From contig JAFZTV010000030.1 of NCBI GenBank assembly GCA_017618625.1, positions 8,005 through 72,004 on the forward strand: a stretch of DNA of 64,000 bases, read 5' to 3'. Numbering within the stretch: the first letter of the stretch is position 1; each line of letters begins with the position of its first letter. A program made the translations under genes and the position numbers. Below are positions 27,094 through 36,204 of the stretch, in pieces. Under the pieces are notes generated by a model that did not search any database, was not told the origin of the DNA, and worked only from the letters and a program-made list of their open reading frames with translations. This DNA comes from Bacteroidales bacterium (GTDB taxonomy: Bacteria; Bacteroidota; Bacteroidia; Bacteroidales; P3).

Positions 27094-27258
27094 CTATGTT
27101 TTCTCTATGTTTTCTCTATGTTTTCTCTATGTTTTCTCCATGTTTTCTCCATGTTTTCTCAATATTTTTTCTATCCATTCTCTATGTTTTGTCTAAGGTT
27201 GGGCTAAGGTCGGGCTATGGATGGGCTATATTTGGTCTATCCAATCCCTATGGCAGAC
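27094..27258. repeat. 11-bp tandem array, fifteen units in register
   Basis: Fifteen contiguous 11-base units, nearly all opening with CTA: four exact CTATGTTTTCT, two CCATGTTTTCT, then CAATATTTTTT, CTATCCATTCT, CTATGTTTTGT, CTAAGGTTGGG, CTAAGGTCGGG, CTATGGATGGG, CTATATTTGGT, CTATCCAATCC and CTATGGCAGAC. The register never slips over 165 bases although unit sequence changes gradually. Confidence 0.8.
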
Positions 27259-27401
27259 ATAGGATGCGACTCACATAGCGTTCTCGTAACCACTCGTTTT
27301 CAATTATTTAAACACAACGCCACCCATCCAGCGGCATTCACAAAAAGTGGTTGGTGAAAGCTCGCTAGGCATCGGATGGTGTCTATTTGAAATTGTTTTT
27401 G

Positions 27402-27409
27402 TATCTTTG
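27402..27409 (+). promoter_or_regulatory. -7 box for the mscS-type channel gene
   Basis: TATCTTTG matches TAnnTTTG and is followed 20 bases later by the ATG at 27430, giving a very short leader. Confidence 0.65.
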
Positions 27410-27429
27410 CATTTTATTATATATACATA

Positions 27430-28428
27430 ATGACATTATTAGATGACAACAACACGCAGCTGCTCATGGCTGCTGCAGCACAGAAGGGACCGAAGGGCGA
27501 GGTGCCGGTGGATGAGTTCGGACAGAAGCTGCTGACGCAGGACAGCATTGCACAGACAGTCAAAGACAGCCTGAGCAACATGAACCTGGCAGAGATAAAG
27601 GATGTGGTGACTGGTGAGAACACGCTTCTGAAGGACGGCCTGAAGACTTTTGTGGACATGACCGTTAGCTTCGTGCCTAAGCTACTGATAGCCATAGTGG
27701 TGCTGTGGATAGGCTTGAAGTTGACGAAGCTACTGAAAAAGAGCATCGTGAGGCTTCTTGAGAAGCGCAACGCCGAGGGAACGCTGAAGACTTTCCTGGC
27801 GTCGCTGGTGGATGTGCTGCTCAAGGTGATGCTGGTTATCATGGTGATGGACATCATCGGCATAAAGGCGACGTCGTTCATCGCGGTGCTGGGAGCGGCC
27901 GGACTGGCGGTTGGCATGGCACTTCAGGGCACGCTGCAGAACTTTGCCGGCGGTGTTATAATACTGCTTATGAAGCCTTTCAAGGTAGGTGACTACATCG
28001 AGTGCGGCGCATTCAAGGGCTATGTGAAGGAGATAAGGATATTCCACACCATAATGCAGCCGTTCAACGGCAGGACCATAATAGTGCCCAACTCGTCGCT
28101 GGCTACCACGTCGCTCATCAACCACACCAAGCAGCCCGAGATAAGGCTTGACGTGGTGGCAAGCGTGGCATACGGCACAGACCTTGACTATGCCAAGGAG
28201 GTGCTGAGGGAAATCATCGACAGAGACCCGCTGATATTGAAAGATCCGGCGGCGAAGATAGCAGTAAGCGAGCTGGGAAACAGCTCGGTGGACATCTCCC
28301 TGTGGATGTGGGTGAAAACCGAAGACTACTGGACGGTCTGGATGAGGATACGAGAGGAGATATACAAAGGATTCAACGAGAAAGGAATATCGATACCCTT
28401 CCCGCAGATGGATGTGCATGTTAATTAG
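27430..28428 (+). CDS. Small-conductance mechanosensitive channel (MscS family)
   Basis: An inner-membrane channel that opens under membrane tension and protects against osmotic downshock. It has 332 residues. An extra N-terminal soluble segment (about 75 residues, including EVPVDEFGQKLLTQDS) precedes three membrane helices. The pore-lining helix is AVLGAAGLAVGMALQGTLQNFAGG, with the Ala/Gly packing typical of MscS TM3. The beta domain follows (GDYIECGAFKGYVKEI, TIIVPNSSLATTSLINHT), then the alpha/beta C-terminus. It has its own promoter 20 bases upstream, and the long gap on either side suggests a single-gene unit. Confidence 0.92.
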   Translation: MTLLDDNNTQLLMAAAAQKGPKGEVPVDEFGQKLLTQDSIAQTVKDSLSNMNLAEIKDVVTGENTLLKDGLKTFVDMTVSFVPKLLIAIVVLWIGLKLTKLLKKSIVRLLEKRNAEGTLKTFLASLVDVLLKVMLVIMVMDIIGIKATSFIAVLGAAGLAVGMALQGTLQNFAGGVIILLMKPFKVGDYIECGAFKGYVKEIRIFHTIMQPFNGRTIIVPNSSLATTSLINHTKQPEIRLDVVASVAYGTDLDYAKEVLREIIDRDPLILKDPAAKIAVSELGNSSVDISLWMWVKTEDYWTVWMRIREEIYKGFNEKGISIPFPQMDVHVN

Positions 28429-28518
28429 TTTCAAGTTCAAAATTCACAGCTCACAAAAAATCTCATTTGTCTATTCACCATTCACTATTAATACCAACCA
28501 ACCAAAAAATATCAACCG

Positions 28519-31359
28519 ATGAACAAACGTGTCTTAGCGATTATGCTTGCGGTGGCAGGCTTGCAACTTTTCTCGGTCAGCGAGGCGTGGGCCCAGGCCA
28601 TGAAGGAGATTGCCACGGGTCTGCAAAACGTGAAACTGTATGTCGGAGTTGACCGCTTCGAGGTGAGGAGGGCATCCGACGGCCTCACCATCGCCTACGG
28701 CCACTGCCCCACGGGCAACCAGCTGCCGCCGGCCATGCTGTGGTGGATGGGCGAGTATGACCGCGAGATTGAGTTCGCCAAAGCTCAGGGCCTCTCGGTC
28801 GGCAACGGCCACTGGGCCGAACGCAACGGACGCACCAAGGCCGCCGGCGACACCGTGGCTCCTATGATCGACTCTCGCTGGCGTCAGTACATCGGCTACA
28901 ACCGCCACTGTCCCGACGACACCACTCTGGCCGACCTGGGCGGGCATCCGACCACGGGTTGCGTGGCTACGGCCATGGCTCAGATTATGCGCTACTGGCA
29001 GTTCCCGCAGCACGGCATGGGGAGGATAAGCTACTCTCACGAAGGCGAATACGAATGTTGGCGCTACGGTGTGCAGACCGCCGACTTCGCCAACACTCAA
29101 TACGACTGGGCCAACATGCCTCCGATGCTTACCGACAGCAGCTCCGAGGCGCAGATAGAGGCCGTCTCCACGCTGTGCTACCACTGCGGCGTCAGCGTGA
29201 AGATGATGTACAACAGCGACTGCTCCGGCAGCAGCGGCGCCTACAGCTCTCACGCCTCCACCGCCTTCACTAACACGTTCCACTACAAGCCCAACCACTG
29301 CCTGAACCGCAACAGCTATTCCCTCAGCCAGTGGCAGATGATACTGAAAAACGAGATGGACAACGGCCGCCCGGTCCTTTACGGCGGTCAGTCTATTGAG
29401 GACACGGCCCGTGGCATCGGCGGCGGCGGCCACGCCTTCATCGCCGATGGATACGACACCAACGGCTATTTCCACATCAACTGGGGCTGGGGCGGCTGGT
29501 ACGATGGCTATTTCGCCATCTCCATGCTCAACCCCGCCGAGCGTTACGAGTTCAACTATGCCCAGCAGGCGGTAGTAGGCGTTGAACCCGAACACAACGC
29601 ACTGGCCGTGCCGCTGCTCGTCCAAGGCATCGACCTCGACGGCGAGGACTTCCAGACCGGCGGCAACGTGAGGGGCAGCTATGCCGTCGCCAACGTGGGC
29701 GACACCGTGTATGACGGCTACATCGGCGTCAACGTCTATAAACCCGGTTCCTACGACTTCTACGGCTGGCTCGACGCCACCGAGGTGCACATACAGCCCG
29801 GCGACACCGTCTTCAGAACCTTCGACAACCCCGGAATGACTCGTCCCGTAGGCGTCTATTACGCTTTGGGCCAGTATAACGCCACTCCCCTTTACATAAC
29901 AGACGAGGTCGACAACGCCCTTGCCTGCTTCGACAACGGCCAGGCCTTCTTCAAATCGATCGACACCAACCGCTCCGAACTGCGTAACGTGACCATTTGC
30001 GTCTCCTTTGCCGACGAGCAGGAATGGCTCAGCCGCACCCCCTCAAGCCTTGCCTCCGACATCGAGACCGAAGGCGGCGACAGCTTCTCCCTGCACAACT
30101 ACGTCTTCGCCACCACCGACCAGCACACCCACCTCCGTACCATCATGGCCAACGGCGAGTGGCACGACACCATCATCACCTACATCGACCCCAACCCTCG
30201 CAGCCACTACCTGCCCTACTCTGCCGACAACCCCGACGGTTACCTCTGCGAATCTAACCGCACCATGCGTATCAACGAACTCATCGGCGACATGGTGGCG
30301 GCCCTCACCGAGGCCGGCATCATCGACTACGACCTCGTTATCGACGGCGACGGCGACGGATACATTGACCTGCTCACCATCATCTTCAAGGACAGCCTGC
30401 CCATTTTCGAAATCGGCTACAAACCCGAAACCGGCTTCTACGGCGGCAACGCCCACCTCAACTACCGCAAAGTCGGCAACTACACCATCGTCAACGAAAA
30501 CGCCGACGTCAGCGCCCACTGCTACGGTGCCATGCGCATGCTGGGTCTGCCCGACATGAGCCATCGGCAGGCCTGGACTCGGGTCGAACCCCTCGGCGAG
30601 TGGGACATGATGGACCGCCCCAACCGCCAGCAGCCTTCCTACATCCTGAAACACCGTTTCCTGAACCTCGGTGACGAACCCACCGTCCTGACCGAAAGCG
30701 GTTGGTACAGCCTGGGCGACGGCACCCAGTGCTACAAAATCCCCTTCACAATCGACCCCAACAGTAGCTTTCTGCTCGAAATGCGTGACCAGTCCAACCT
30801 CTTCGACCAGGGCGTGCCGGCAAGCGGCCTCACCGTGGCTCGCTGGAACAGCGACGGCTGCAACGCCGAATTCGACAACGCCAGCACCCCTCACCTGCTT
30901 TGGATGATGCGTCCCGGCTCCGACTGCGACACCGTCCAGGGCAGCCTCGACCTCGCCGCCGTCAACGAACTGCGTACCTTCTGGACCGGCGACAGCAGCT
31001 ACTTCACCATCGACTCGGTGAGCATGACCGAAAGCCTTTCTAACAACATCTTGACCTTCAAGCTCACCTTCTTCACCGTCGAACCTGAACCCGAACCTGA
31101 ACCTGAGCCCGAACCCAACGCCATCGACAACGCCTCGGCCTCTGGCATCGCCGTCTATCCCAACCCCACCAAGGGCATGGTTTACATCAAATCCGACGTC
31201 ACCCCGCTCGTCGAGGTCATCTCCGTCACTGGCCAGACCATGATTAAATCCCAAGGCCGAACCATCGACCTCACCCAACTCTCTCCCGGTATCTACATGC
31301 TCCGTATCTCCAACTCCCACGGCACCACCGTCAAAAAGGTGATGCTGACCGAGCAATAA
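28519..31359 (+). CDS. Secreted C10 cysteine protease with degenerate M6-like domain and T9SS signal
   Basis: A 946-residue exported protein. Order: signal peptide (ending AWAQA), pro-region, a C10 (streptopain-like) peptidase with nucleophile Cys148 (TTGCVATAMAQIMRYW) and His305 (GGGGHAFIADGY), with NWGWGG after it; a beta-rich linker domain; then a region of about 490-800 resembling M6 immune-inhibitor-A metalloproteases. There, the expected HExxHxxGLPD zinc motif reads AHCYGAMRMLGLPD (666-679), so Glu and the second His are gone. The later block GEWDMMD is kept. A Glu-Pro repeat linker leads to a type IX secretion C-terminal domain (VYPNPTKGMVYI to VKKVMLTEQ). The C10 part should be active and the M6 part inactive; its job may be substrate binding. 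Strong C at third codon positions. Confidence 0.87.
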   Translation: MNKRVLAIMLAVAGLQLFSVSEAWAQAMKEIATGLQNVKLYVGVDRFEVRRASDGLTIAYGHCPTGNQLPPAMLWWMGEYDREIEFAKAQGLSVGNGHWAERNGRTKAAGDTVAPMIDSRWRQYIGYNRHCPDDTTLADLGGHPTTGCVATAMAQIMRYWQFPQHGMGRISYSHEGEYECWRYGVQTADFANTQYDWANMPPMLTDSSSEAQIEAVSTLCYHCGVSVKMMYNSDCSGSSGAYSSHASTAFTNTFHYKPNHCLNRNSYSLSQWQMILKNEMDNGRPVLYGGQSIEDTARGIGGGGHAFIADGYDTNGYFHINWGWGGWYDGYFAISMLNPAERYEFNYAQQAVVGVEPEHNALAVPLLVQGIDLDGEDFQTGGNVRGSYAVANVGDTVYDGYIGVNVYKPGSYDFYGWLDATEVHIQPGDTVFRTFDNPGMTRPVGVYYALGQYNATPLYITDEVDNALACFDNGQAFFKSIDTNRSELRNVTICVSFADEQEWLSRTPSSLASDIETEGGDSFSLHNYVFATTDQHTHLRTIMANGEWHDTIITYIDPNPRSHYLPYSADNPDGYLCESNRTMRINELIGDMVAALTEAGIIDYDLVIDGDGDGYIDLLTIIFKDSLPIFEIGYKPETGFYGGNAHLNYRKVGNYTIVNENADVSAHCYGAMRMLGLPDMSHRQAWTRVEPLGEWDMMDRPNRQQPSYILKHRFLNLGDEPTVLTESGWYSLGDGTQCYKIPFTIDPNSSFLLEMRDQSNLFDQGVPASGLTVARWNSDGCNAEFDNASTPHLLWMMRPGSDCDTVQGSLDLAAVNELRTFWTGDSSYFTIDSVSMTESLSNNILTFKLTFFTVEPEPEPEPEPEPNAIDNASASGIAVYPNPTKGMVYIKSDVTPLVEVISVTGQTMIKSQGRTIDLTQLSPGIYMLRISNSHGTTVKKVMLTEQ

Positions 31360-31379
31360 TCCGCCAACACAACCCTCCA

Positions 31380-32603
31380 ATGAAAAAGTCACTGACCATA
31401 CTCCTCACTCTCTGCCTAGCCTTCTTCGGGGCGAAGGCCCAGCAGCAGTCCCAGCTCCCGCTCTCCCCCACCGCCTGGGCCGGACTCCTGACCTGCGAAC
31501 CCAGCAACGAGCTCTACACCTCCTTCAGCCATAGCGCTCTCCACATCTGCGACACCGCCTCCGGCATCGATGTCGTTTACAACTACGGCACCTTCGACTT
31601 CTCCACCCCTCATTTCGTCTGGAAGTTCGCCACCCGCACCCTCGACTACTGCATCTCCCGTGAGAGCTACCGTTCCTTCATCTACGACTACACCTGTCAG
31701 CGCCGTGCCGTCTGGGAGCAGCGCCTCCGCCTGACACCGCAGGAAGTCTGCAACCTCTTCCTCATGCTCGAGTTCAACTACCAGCCCGAATACCGCTGGT
31801 ACCGCTACGACTTCTTCCGCGACAACTGCGCCACCCGTATTCGCGACATCGTCTGCAAGTCCCTCGACCACCGCGAAATCGCCTACCCCACTACCGACTG
31901 CACAGGCAAAAGCTACCGCAACATAGTTTATACCACCAACGAAAAGACCAAACTCTGGTGGCGCTTTGCCATCGACCTGGCTCTTGGTGCTCGCTGCGAC
32001 CGAGACCGCTCCACCTGGGAGCGAGCCTTCCTCCCCTTGGAGATGATGCGTCAGTTCGACACCCTCACCTTCAGCGGCTCCGGCGAACGCATCGCTGACC
32101 ACCCCGTCCTTCTCCTCCAAGACCGACGCGAACCGTTGAAAATGAGCGTCTCGCCCACCATCACCTTCTGGCTTCTTTTCTTTGCCGTGGCGGTCCTCAC
32201 CATACTCGGGCGCCGCAAAGGTTGGTCGCTGGCCTGGCTTGACATCCCCATCTTCCTTCTGCCCGCCCTGCTTTCGCTTCTAGCCCTATTCCTCTGGTTC
32301 TGCTCGGCCCACTGGTGTGCCAAATGGAACCTCAACCTCCTCTGGGTCAGCCCTCTGTTTTTCTATCTGGCAGGAGCCCGGACCCGCTGGTCAAAAGTCT
32401 GCACCGGCAAACGCCAATCGACCGCCTTCCGCCTGGTGGCGTTCATCCAGATCGCCCTGCTGCTCGCCGTCATCGGCATGATGGCCACTGGCTGGCCGCA
32501 GCAGTTCAACCGTGCCGTCCTCCCCATTGCCCTCATCCTCTTCACCCGGATCATGGCCGACCTGGCCTCCCTCAGCCGCAGCCGTCAACTTGGCAGCAAC
32601 TGA
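31380..32603 (+). CDS. DUF4105 domain membrane protein
   Basis: A 407-residue protein of a family without known activity. After a signal peptide (FFGAKAQ) comes the DUF4105 region, with SFSHSALHICD, VVYNYGTFDFSTPHFVWKF and RYDFFRDNCATRIRD. These His, Asp and Cys residues resemble a papain-like or lipid-hydrolase-type pocket, but this is inference. The C-terminal ~150 residues form four or five hydrophobic helices, so the domain faces the periplasm while anchored in the inner membrane. It starts 20 bases after the C10 protease stop and is followed 36 bases later by a DUF3857 gene, so all four secreted genes may share a transcript. Confidence 0.82.
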   Translation: MKKSLTILLTLCLAFFGAKAQQQSQLPLSPTAWAGLLTCEPSNELYTSFSHSALHICDTASGIDVVYNYGTFDFSTPHFVWKFATRTLDYCISRESYRSFIYDYTCQRRAVWEQRLRLTPQEVCNLFLMLEFNYQPEYRWYRYDFFRDNCATRIRDIVCKSLDHREIAYPTTDCTGKSYRNIVYTTNEKTKLWWRFAIDLALGARCDRDRSTWERAFLPLEMMRQFDTLTFSGSGERIADHPVLLLQDRREPLKMSVSPTITFWLLFFAVAVLTILGRRKGWSLAWLDIPIFLLPALLSLLALFLWFCSAHWCAKWNLNLLWVSPLFFYLAGARTRWSKVCTGKRQSTAFRLVAFIQIALLLAVIGMMATGWPQQFNRAVLPIALILFTRIMADLASLSRSRQLGSN

Positions 32604-32639
32604 TTTTTTCATAACCCGAAACAAGTAAAACATCACATA

Positions 32640-34544
32640 ATGACAACGAAAAAAATCTTTTTGACAACGCTGGCCCTGCTTTTAGCCGTATGCTATGCAC
32701 GGGGTGAAAACCAGCGCACCATCTACGATTCCACCTACGTCTATATGGAGTCCAGCGGCCTCAGCCATGTCTATGGCCACAAACTGGTCGAGATGAAGAC
32801 CGCCAAGGGCTGCAGCGACAACAGCGTGATAAAGCTCGACTACGACCCCCTCTCGACCTATGTCGAGTTCCAGTTCGTCGTCATCCACCGCTTCAGCGGC
32901 AGGCTCGACACCCTCGTCGGAGGTCGCAACGATGTCAAAATTTACGACTACACCGCTCCCGCCAGGCTCATCTACTGGGGCGCCAAACAGAAGATGGTCG
33001 AGGTCGGCCACCTCGATGTGGGCGACAAACTCGAATACCGCACCTATCGCAAAGGCTTCACCTACGCCCTCCTGGCCGGCAACGACGACAAATACATTCC
33101 TCCCATGAGGGGCCACTTCTACGACATCGTCCCCTTCTGGTCCAGCGAACCCGTCGACCTCAAGGTCTATCGCCTCAACGCATTGACCGCCAAAAACATG
33201 CGCTATCAGGTCTATAACGGCAAGGTCAAGACCGAGACCGTAAAGTACGGCAAACGCACCATCTACACCTTCAGCAAACGCGACATCAAGCCTCTCAAGG
33301 CCGAGCAGGGCATGCTCGCCCACAACGACGTCGAGTGCAAGCTCCTCCTCTCCACCAGCCCCGACTGGCAGGCCAAGTCCGTCTGGTTCTACAATGTCAA
33401 CGAGGACTACGGCAGCTTCAACGCCACAAAGGAACTCGTCCGTCATGTTGACCTCCTCCTGGTCGGTGCCAAGGACGAGCTCGACAGCATCAGCCGCCTC
33501 ACCCACTGGGTCGCCGACAACATGCGCTATGCCGGCATCTCCATGGGCCCCGGCGAAGGCTACACCCTCCACAACGCCCAGATGAACTTCACCGACCGCT
33601 GCGGCGTCTGCAAGGACAAGGCCGGTCTCCTTGTCGCCATGCTCAGGGCCGCCGGATTCAAAGCCTACGCCGCCATGACCATGGCAGGCGAGCGCATCGA
33701 CCGCATCCCTGCCGACCAGTTCAACCACAGCGTCTGCGTCGTCCAGCGTCGCAACGGCGACTACCAGCTCCTCGACCCCACCTGGGTCCCCAACGTACGT
33801 GAGCTCTGGAGCAGCGCCGAGCAGCAGCAAGGCTACCTCATGGGACTCCCCGACGGCGCCGACCTCATGGAGACTCCCCTCTCCCCTCCCGAGAACCACC
33901 ACCTGACCATTAATGCCGAGACCGCCATCGACAAAAACGGCACCCTCACCGGCACCATCACCGTCTCCGCCGAAGGCCAGAGCGACGCCGCCGTCCGGCG
34001 TGTCTTCTCCCGTCAGGCCGACTGGCTCGACGCTCTCGAAATCGAGCTCCTCAAAGTCTGCCCACAGGCTCAGGTGCGCATCGCCAGCCACACCCGCCCC
34101 GAGGACTACCTCCGCCTGCCCGTCAAGATTGTCTATCAGGTCGAGATTGCCGACTATGCCGTCGTCACCAAGGACCAGGCTGTCTTCGTCCCCATCGCCC
34201 TGCGCAACATCTTCAGCCGAGCCATGACGCACCTCCGTTTCGACACCTCCGCTAAAGAGCGTAAACTCCCCTTCGCCGACGCTTGCTCCAGGCTGGTCCG
34301 CATGTCCGAGTCTCTCTCCCTGCCCTTCGAATACAAGTCCTGCCGCTACGCCCTGCCTCAGTCCCTCGACGACGCCACCGGCGCCTACTCCCTCGAATAC
34401 AACCTCCACGGCAAAGCCTTCGACATCATCGAGACCGTGAAGCTCAACAAACGCAAATACGAAGCCTCCGACTGGCCCACCTTCCGCCAAATCGTCGAAA
34501 ACCAAAACCAAGCCGCCGCCACACCCGTCGTCCTAGTGAAATAA
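32640..34544 (+). CDS. DUF3857/transglutaminase-like secreted protein (catalytic triad intact)
   Basis: A 634-residue exported protein: signal peptide (ending CYARG), a DUF3857 N-terminal beta-sandwich of about 220 residues, a transglutaminase-like core, and a DUF3858-like C-terminal beta domain. The triad is complete: Cys324 in DRCGVCKDKAGLL, His363 in FNHSVCV, Asp379 in LLDPTW. Transglutaminase-like proteins of this class may crosslink, hydrolyse or only bind peptides; the reaction is unknown. A paralogous gene with the triad lost follows 68 bases downstream, which suggests the two work as a pair in the periplasm. Confidence 0.87.
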   Translation: MTTKKIFLTTLALLLAVCYARGENQRTIYDSTYVYMESSGLSHVYGHKLVEMKTAKGCSDNSVIKLDYDPLSTYVEFQFVVIHRFSGRLDTLVGGRNDVKIYDYTAPARLIYWGAKQKMVEVGHLDVGDKLEYRTYRKGFTYALLAGNDDKYIPPMRGHFYDIVPFWSSEPVDLKVYRLNALTAKNMRYQVYNGKVKTETVKYGKRTIYTFSKRDIKPLKAEQGMLAHNDVECKLLLSTSPDWQAKSVWFYNVNEDYGSFNATKELVRHVDLLLVGAKDELDSISRLTHWVADNMRYAGISMGPGEGYTLHNAQMNFTDRCGVCKDKAGLLVAMLRAAGFKAYAAMTMAGERIDRIPADQFNHSVCVVQRRNGDYQLLDPTWVPNVRELWSSAEQQQGYLMGLPDGADLMETPLSPPENHHLTINAETAIDKNGTLTGTITVSAEGQSDAAVRRVFSRQADWLDALEIELLKVCPQAQVRIASHTRPEDYLRLPVKIVYQVEIADYAVVTKDQAVFVPIALRNIFSRAMTHLRFDTSAKERKLPFADACSRLVRMSESLSLPFEYKSCRYALPQSLDDATGAYSLEYNLHGKAFDIIETVKLNKRKYEASDWPTFRQIVENQNQAAATPVVLVK

Positions 34545-34612
34545 CCCTCCGCAAAACATCTGTCCAAGCACTGACAACTAACCACCAATCACCAATCACA
34601 TATCCACATCTA

Positions 34613-36145
34613 ATGAAACATTCATCAATCATAGCCCTTCTGGCAATCATCTGTTTCCAGACGCCCATCTTCACCACCTCACAGGCTCAAACCATCGCCA
34701 AACCCGACGCCAAGTACAAACTCATTCGGCAGCACTACACCGTCCGCCGCGACGGCACCACCGAATACAACTACCGCAAAGAGCTCACCCTGCTCCGCAA
34801 CCGCGCCATCACCGCCTATGCCGACAAAGGTGAGACCTTCATCACCTACAACCCCAGCTTCCAGAGCCTCACCGTCAACGAGTGCTACACCATCCGCAAA
34901 GACGGCAGCCGCGTCAAAACCCCCGACAACGCCTTCGTCGAGCAGCTCCCCTCCGAGTGTGAGAGCTGTGGTCGCTTCAACGGCCTCGTCGAACTCGCCA
35001 TCGTCCACACCGCACTCGAATACGACTGCACCGTCGTGCTCGACTACACCATCACCTCTAAGACCGACATCCTGCAGGACAAAATCCAACTCACTCAGGA
35101 CTGCCCCGTCGAACGCTACGAGATAATCATCGACCAGCCCTACGACATGGAGCTCTACTACCGAATCGCCGACAACGGCGCCCAGCTCCAGCAGCCCGAC
35201 GACAGACACTCCCTGCACATCGTCGCCAAAAATCTCCCTCAGTCCTACGCCGACCACTACCTACCCCCTGCCGAGACCATCTACCCCACCCTCTGGTTCT
35301 CCAACCGCCCCACCGTCAACCCCTCCATGCAGCAAGTGCGTGGCAAACTCATCGACGCCATCCCTCTCATCAACTCCGAACGCGTCCGTATCCGTAAGCT
35401 CGGCAACCTCAGCCAGCACCAGCGCAACCTCCTCCTCGTCGAAGCCCTGCGTGACCACGTCATCGATAACATCCGTTGCAACCGCCTCACCCCCGCCCAG
35501 CTGCAATACAAAAGCGCCGAAGCCGCCGAAGTGTGGCAGAGCGGTTGCGGCACCCCCTTCGAAAAAGCCAAGACCTTGGCCGCTCTCCTCCAGCAGGCTG
35601 GCTTCTACGCCTACGCCTCAGTCAACGAAGAGGACCTCCTCACCGCCGACGACAAACGATTCAGCCTCGTCGCCAGCGGCGAAGCCACCGTGTTCGTCGT
35701 AGTCGACGACGAGCAGCTGCAGCTCTCCGCCACCCACAAATCTTCTACTCACTCCAAGGCCCTCTCCTCAGGCAAACCATCCAAGAAGACCGCCGGCGAC
35801 TTCATCATCTACACCATCCCAGCCTCCGACTGCCCATTCGACATCAACCCCGCCTACCTCCCGTCTCACCGCAACACCCCTCTCCAAGCCGCCCGGTGCG
35901 ACCAGGAATACTCCTATACCCTCGACAACGAGAAAGGCTCTCTCCTCAAACCCGTCAACATCGCCTACTCCATCGAAGGGCTCGGCTCCATATCCATCTC
36001 CATCAAGCAGAACGGTGACCATACCGATGTCATCAAACACCTCTCCATTGAAAAAGACATCATCTCCCCTGAAGAATACCAAGACTTCCGCCGCCTCATA
36101 ATCGACTGGACCCAATACAACACCATCTACATGGTGTGTAAATGA
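34613..36145 (+). CDS. DUF3857 protein with degenerate transglutaminase core
   Basis: A 510-residue exported paralogue of the preceding gene. The start is ATG 34613 (MKHSSIIALLAIICFQ); the frame is open further upstream, but inside the previous gene. DUF3857 is recognisable (YTVRRDGTTEYNYRKELTLL, VNECYTIRKDGSRVKTPDNA). In the core, the helix corresponding to RCGVCKDKAGLL reads GCGTPFEKAKTLAALLQQAG, so the catalytic Cys is Pro. The His and Asp positions are also replaced (SGEATVFVV, LQLSATHK). It is therefore a pseudo-enzyme, perhaps a scaffold or ligand-binding partner of the intact neighbour. The stop lies 59 bases before the acyl-CoA ligase. Confidence 0.82.
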   Translation: MKHSSIIALLAIICFQTPIFTTSQAQTIAKPDAKYKLIRQHYTVRRDGTTEYNYRKELTLLRNRAITAYADKGETFITYNPSFQSLTVNECYTIRKDGSRVKTPDNAFVEQLPSECESCGRFNGLVELAIVHTALEYDCTVVLDYTITSKTDILQDKIQLTQDCPVERYEIIIDQPYDMELYYRIADNGAQLQQPDDRHSLHIVAKNLPQSYADHYLPPAETIYPTLWFSNRPTVNPSMQQVRGKLIDAIPLINSERVRIRKLGNLSQHQRNLLLVEALRDHVIDNIRCNRLTPAQLQYKSAEAAEVWQSGCGTPFEKAKTLAALLQQAGFYAYASVNEEDLLTADDKRFSLVASGEATVFVVVDDEQLQLSATHKSSTHSKALSSGKPSKKTAGDFIIYTIPASDCPFDINPAYLPSHRNTPLQAARCDQEYSYTLDNEKGSLLKPVNIAYSIEGLGSISISIKQNGDHTDVIKHLSIEKDIISPEEYQDFRRLIIDWTQYNTIYMVCK

Positions 36146-36204
36146 CTCTTGCCGCAGGCGCTCCGCTGGCACTCCTCCTGAAAAAAAATTAACCCCCTCC
36201 AACT

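Larger units (their letters stand above)
26954..27429. other. 476-bp gap holding 11-bp arrays and the mscS promoter
   Basis: No gene is supported. The gap holds an 11-bp array at 26993-27036, a longer one at 27094-27258, about 140 bases with no recognised feature, and the -7 box of mscS. A short open frame over the second array is repeat-derived. Confidence 0.6.

Noticed and set aside
26993..27258. Possible CRISPR array
   Set aside because: Units are 11 bases and contiguous, with no 25-40 base spacers, and no cas genes are present.
27096..27278. 60-codon open frame over the 11-bp array
   Set aside because: Translation is a direct product of the repeat (MFSLCFLYVFSMFS...), with no start signal or conserved feature.
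28534..29790. 418-codon minus-strand open frame opposite the C10 catalytic domain
   Set aside because: Antisense to conserved protease motifs; no independent protein features.
30043..31392. 449-codon minus-strand open frame opposite the C10 protease
   Set aside because: Composition artefact of the same kind (G/V/D-rich, no motifs); the plus strand encodes recognised domains through the whole interval.
32682..34511. 609-codon open frame on the minus strand opposite the DUF3857/transglutaminase gene
   Set aside because: It is a mirror of strong C-ending codon use on the plus strand. Its translation is Val/Gly/Asp-rich without motifs, while the plus strand has an intact catalytic triad and signal peptide.
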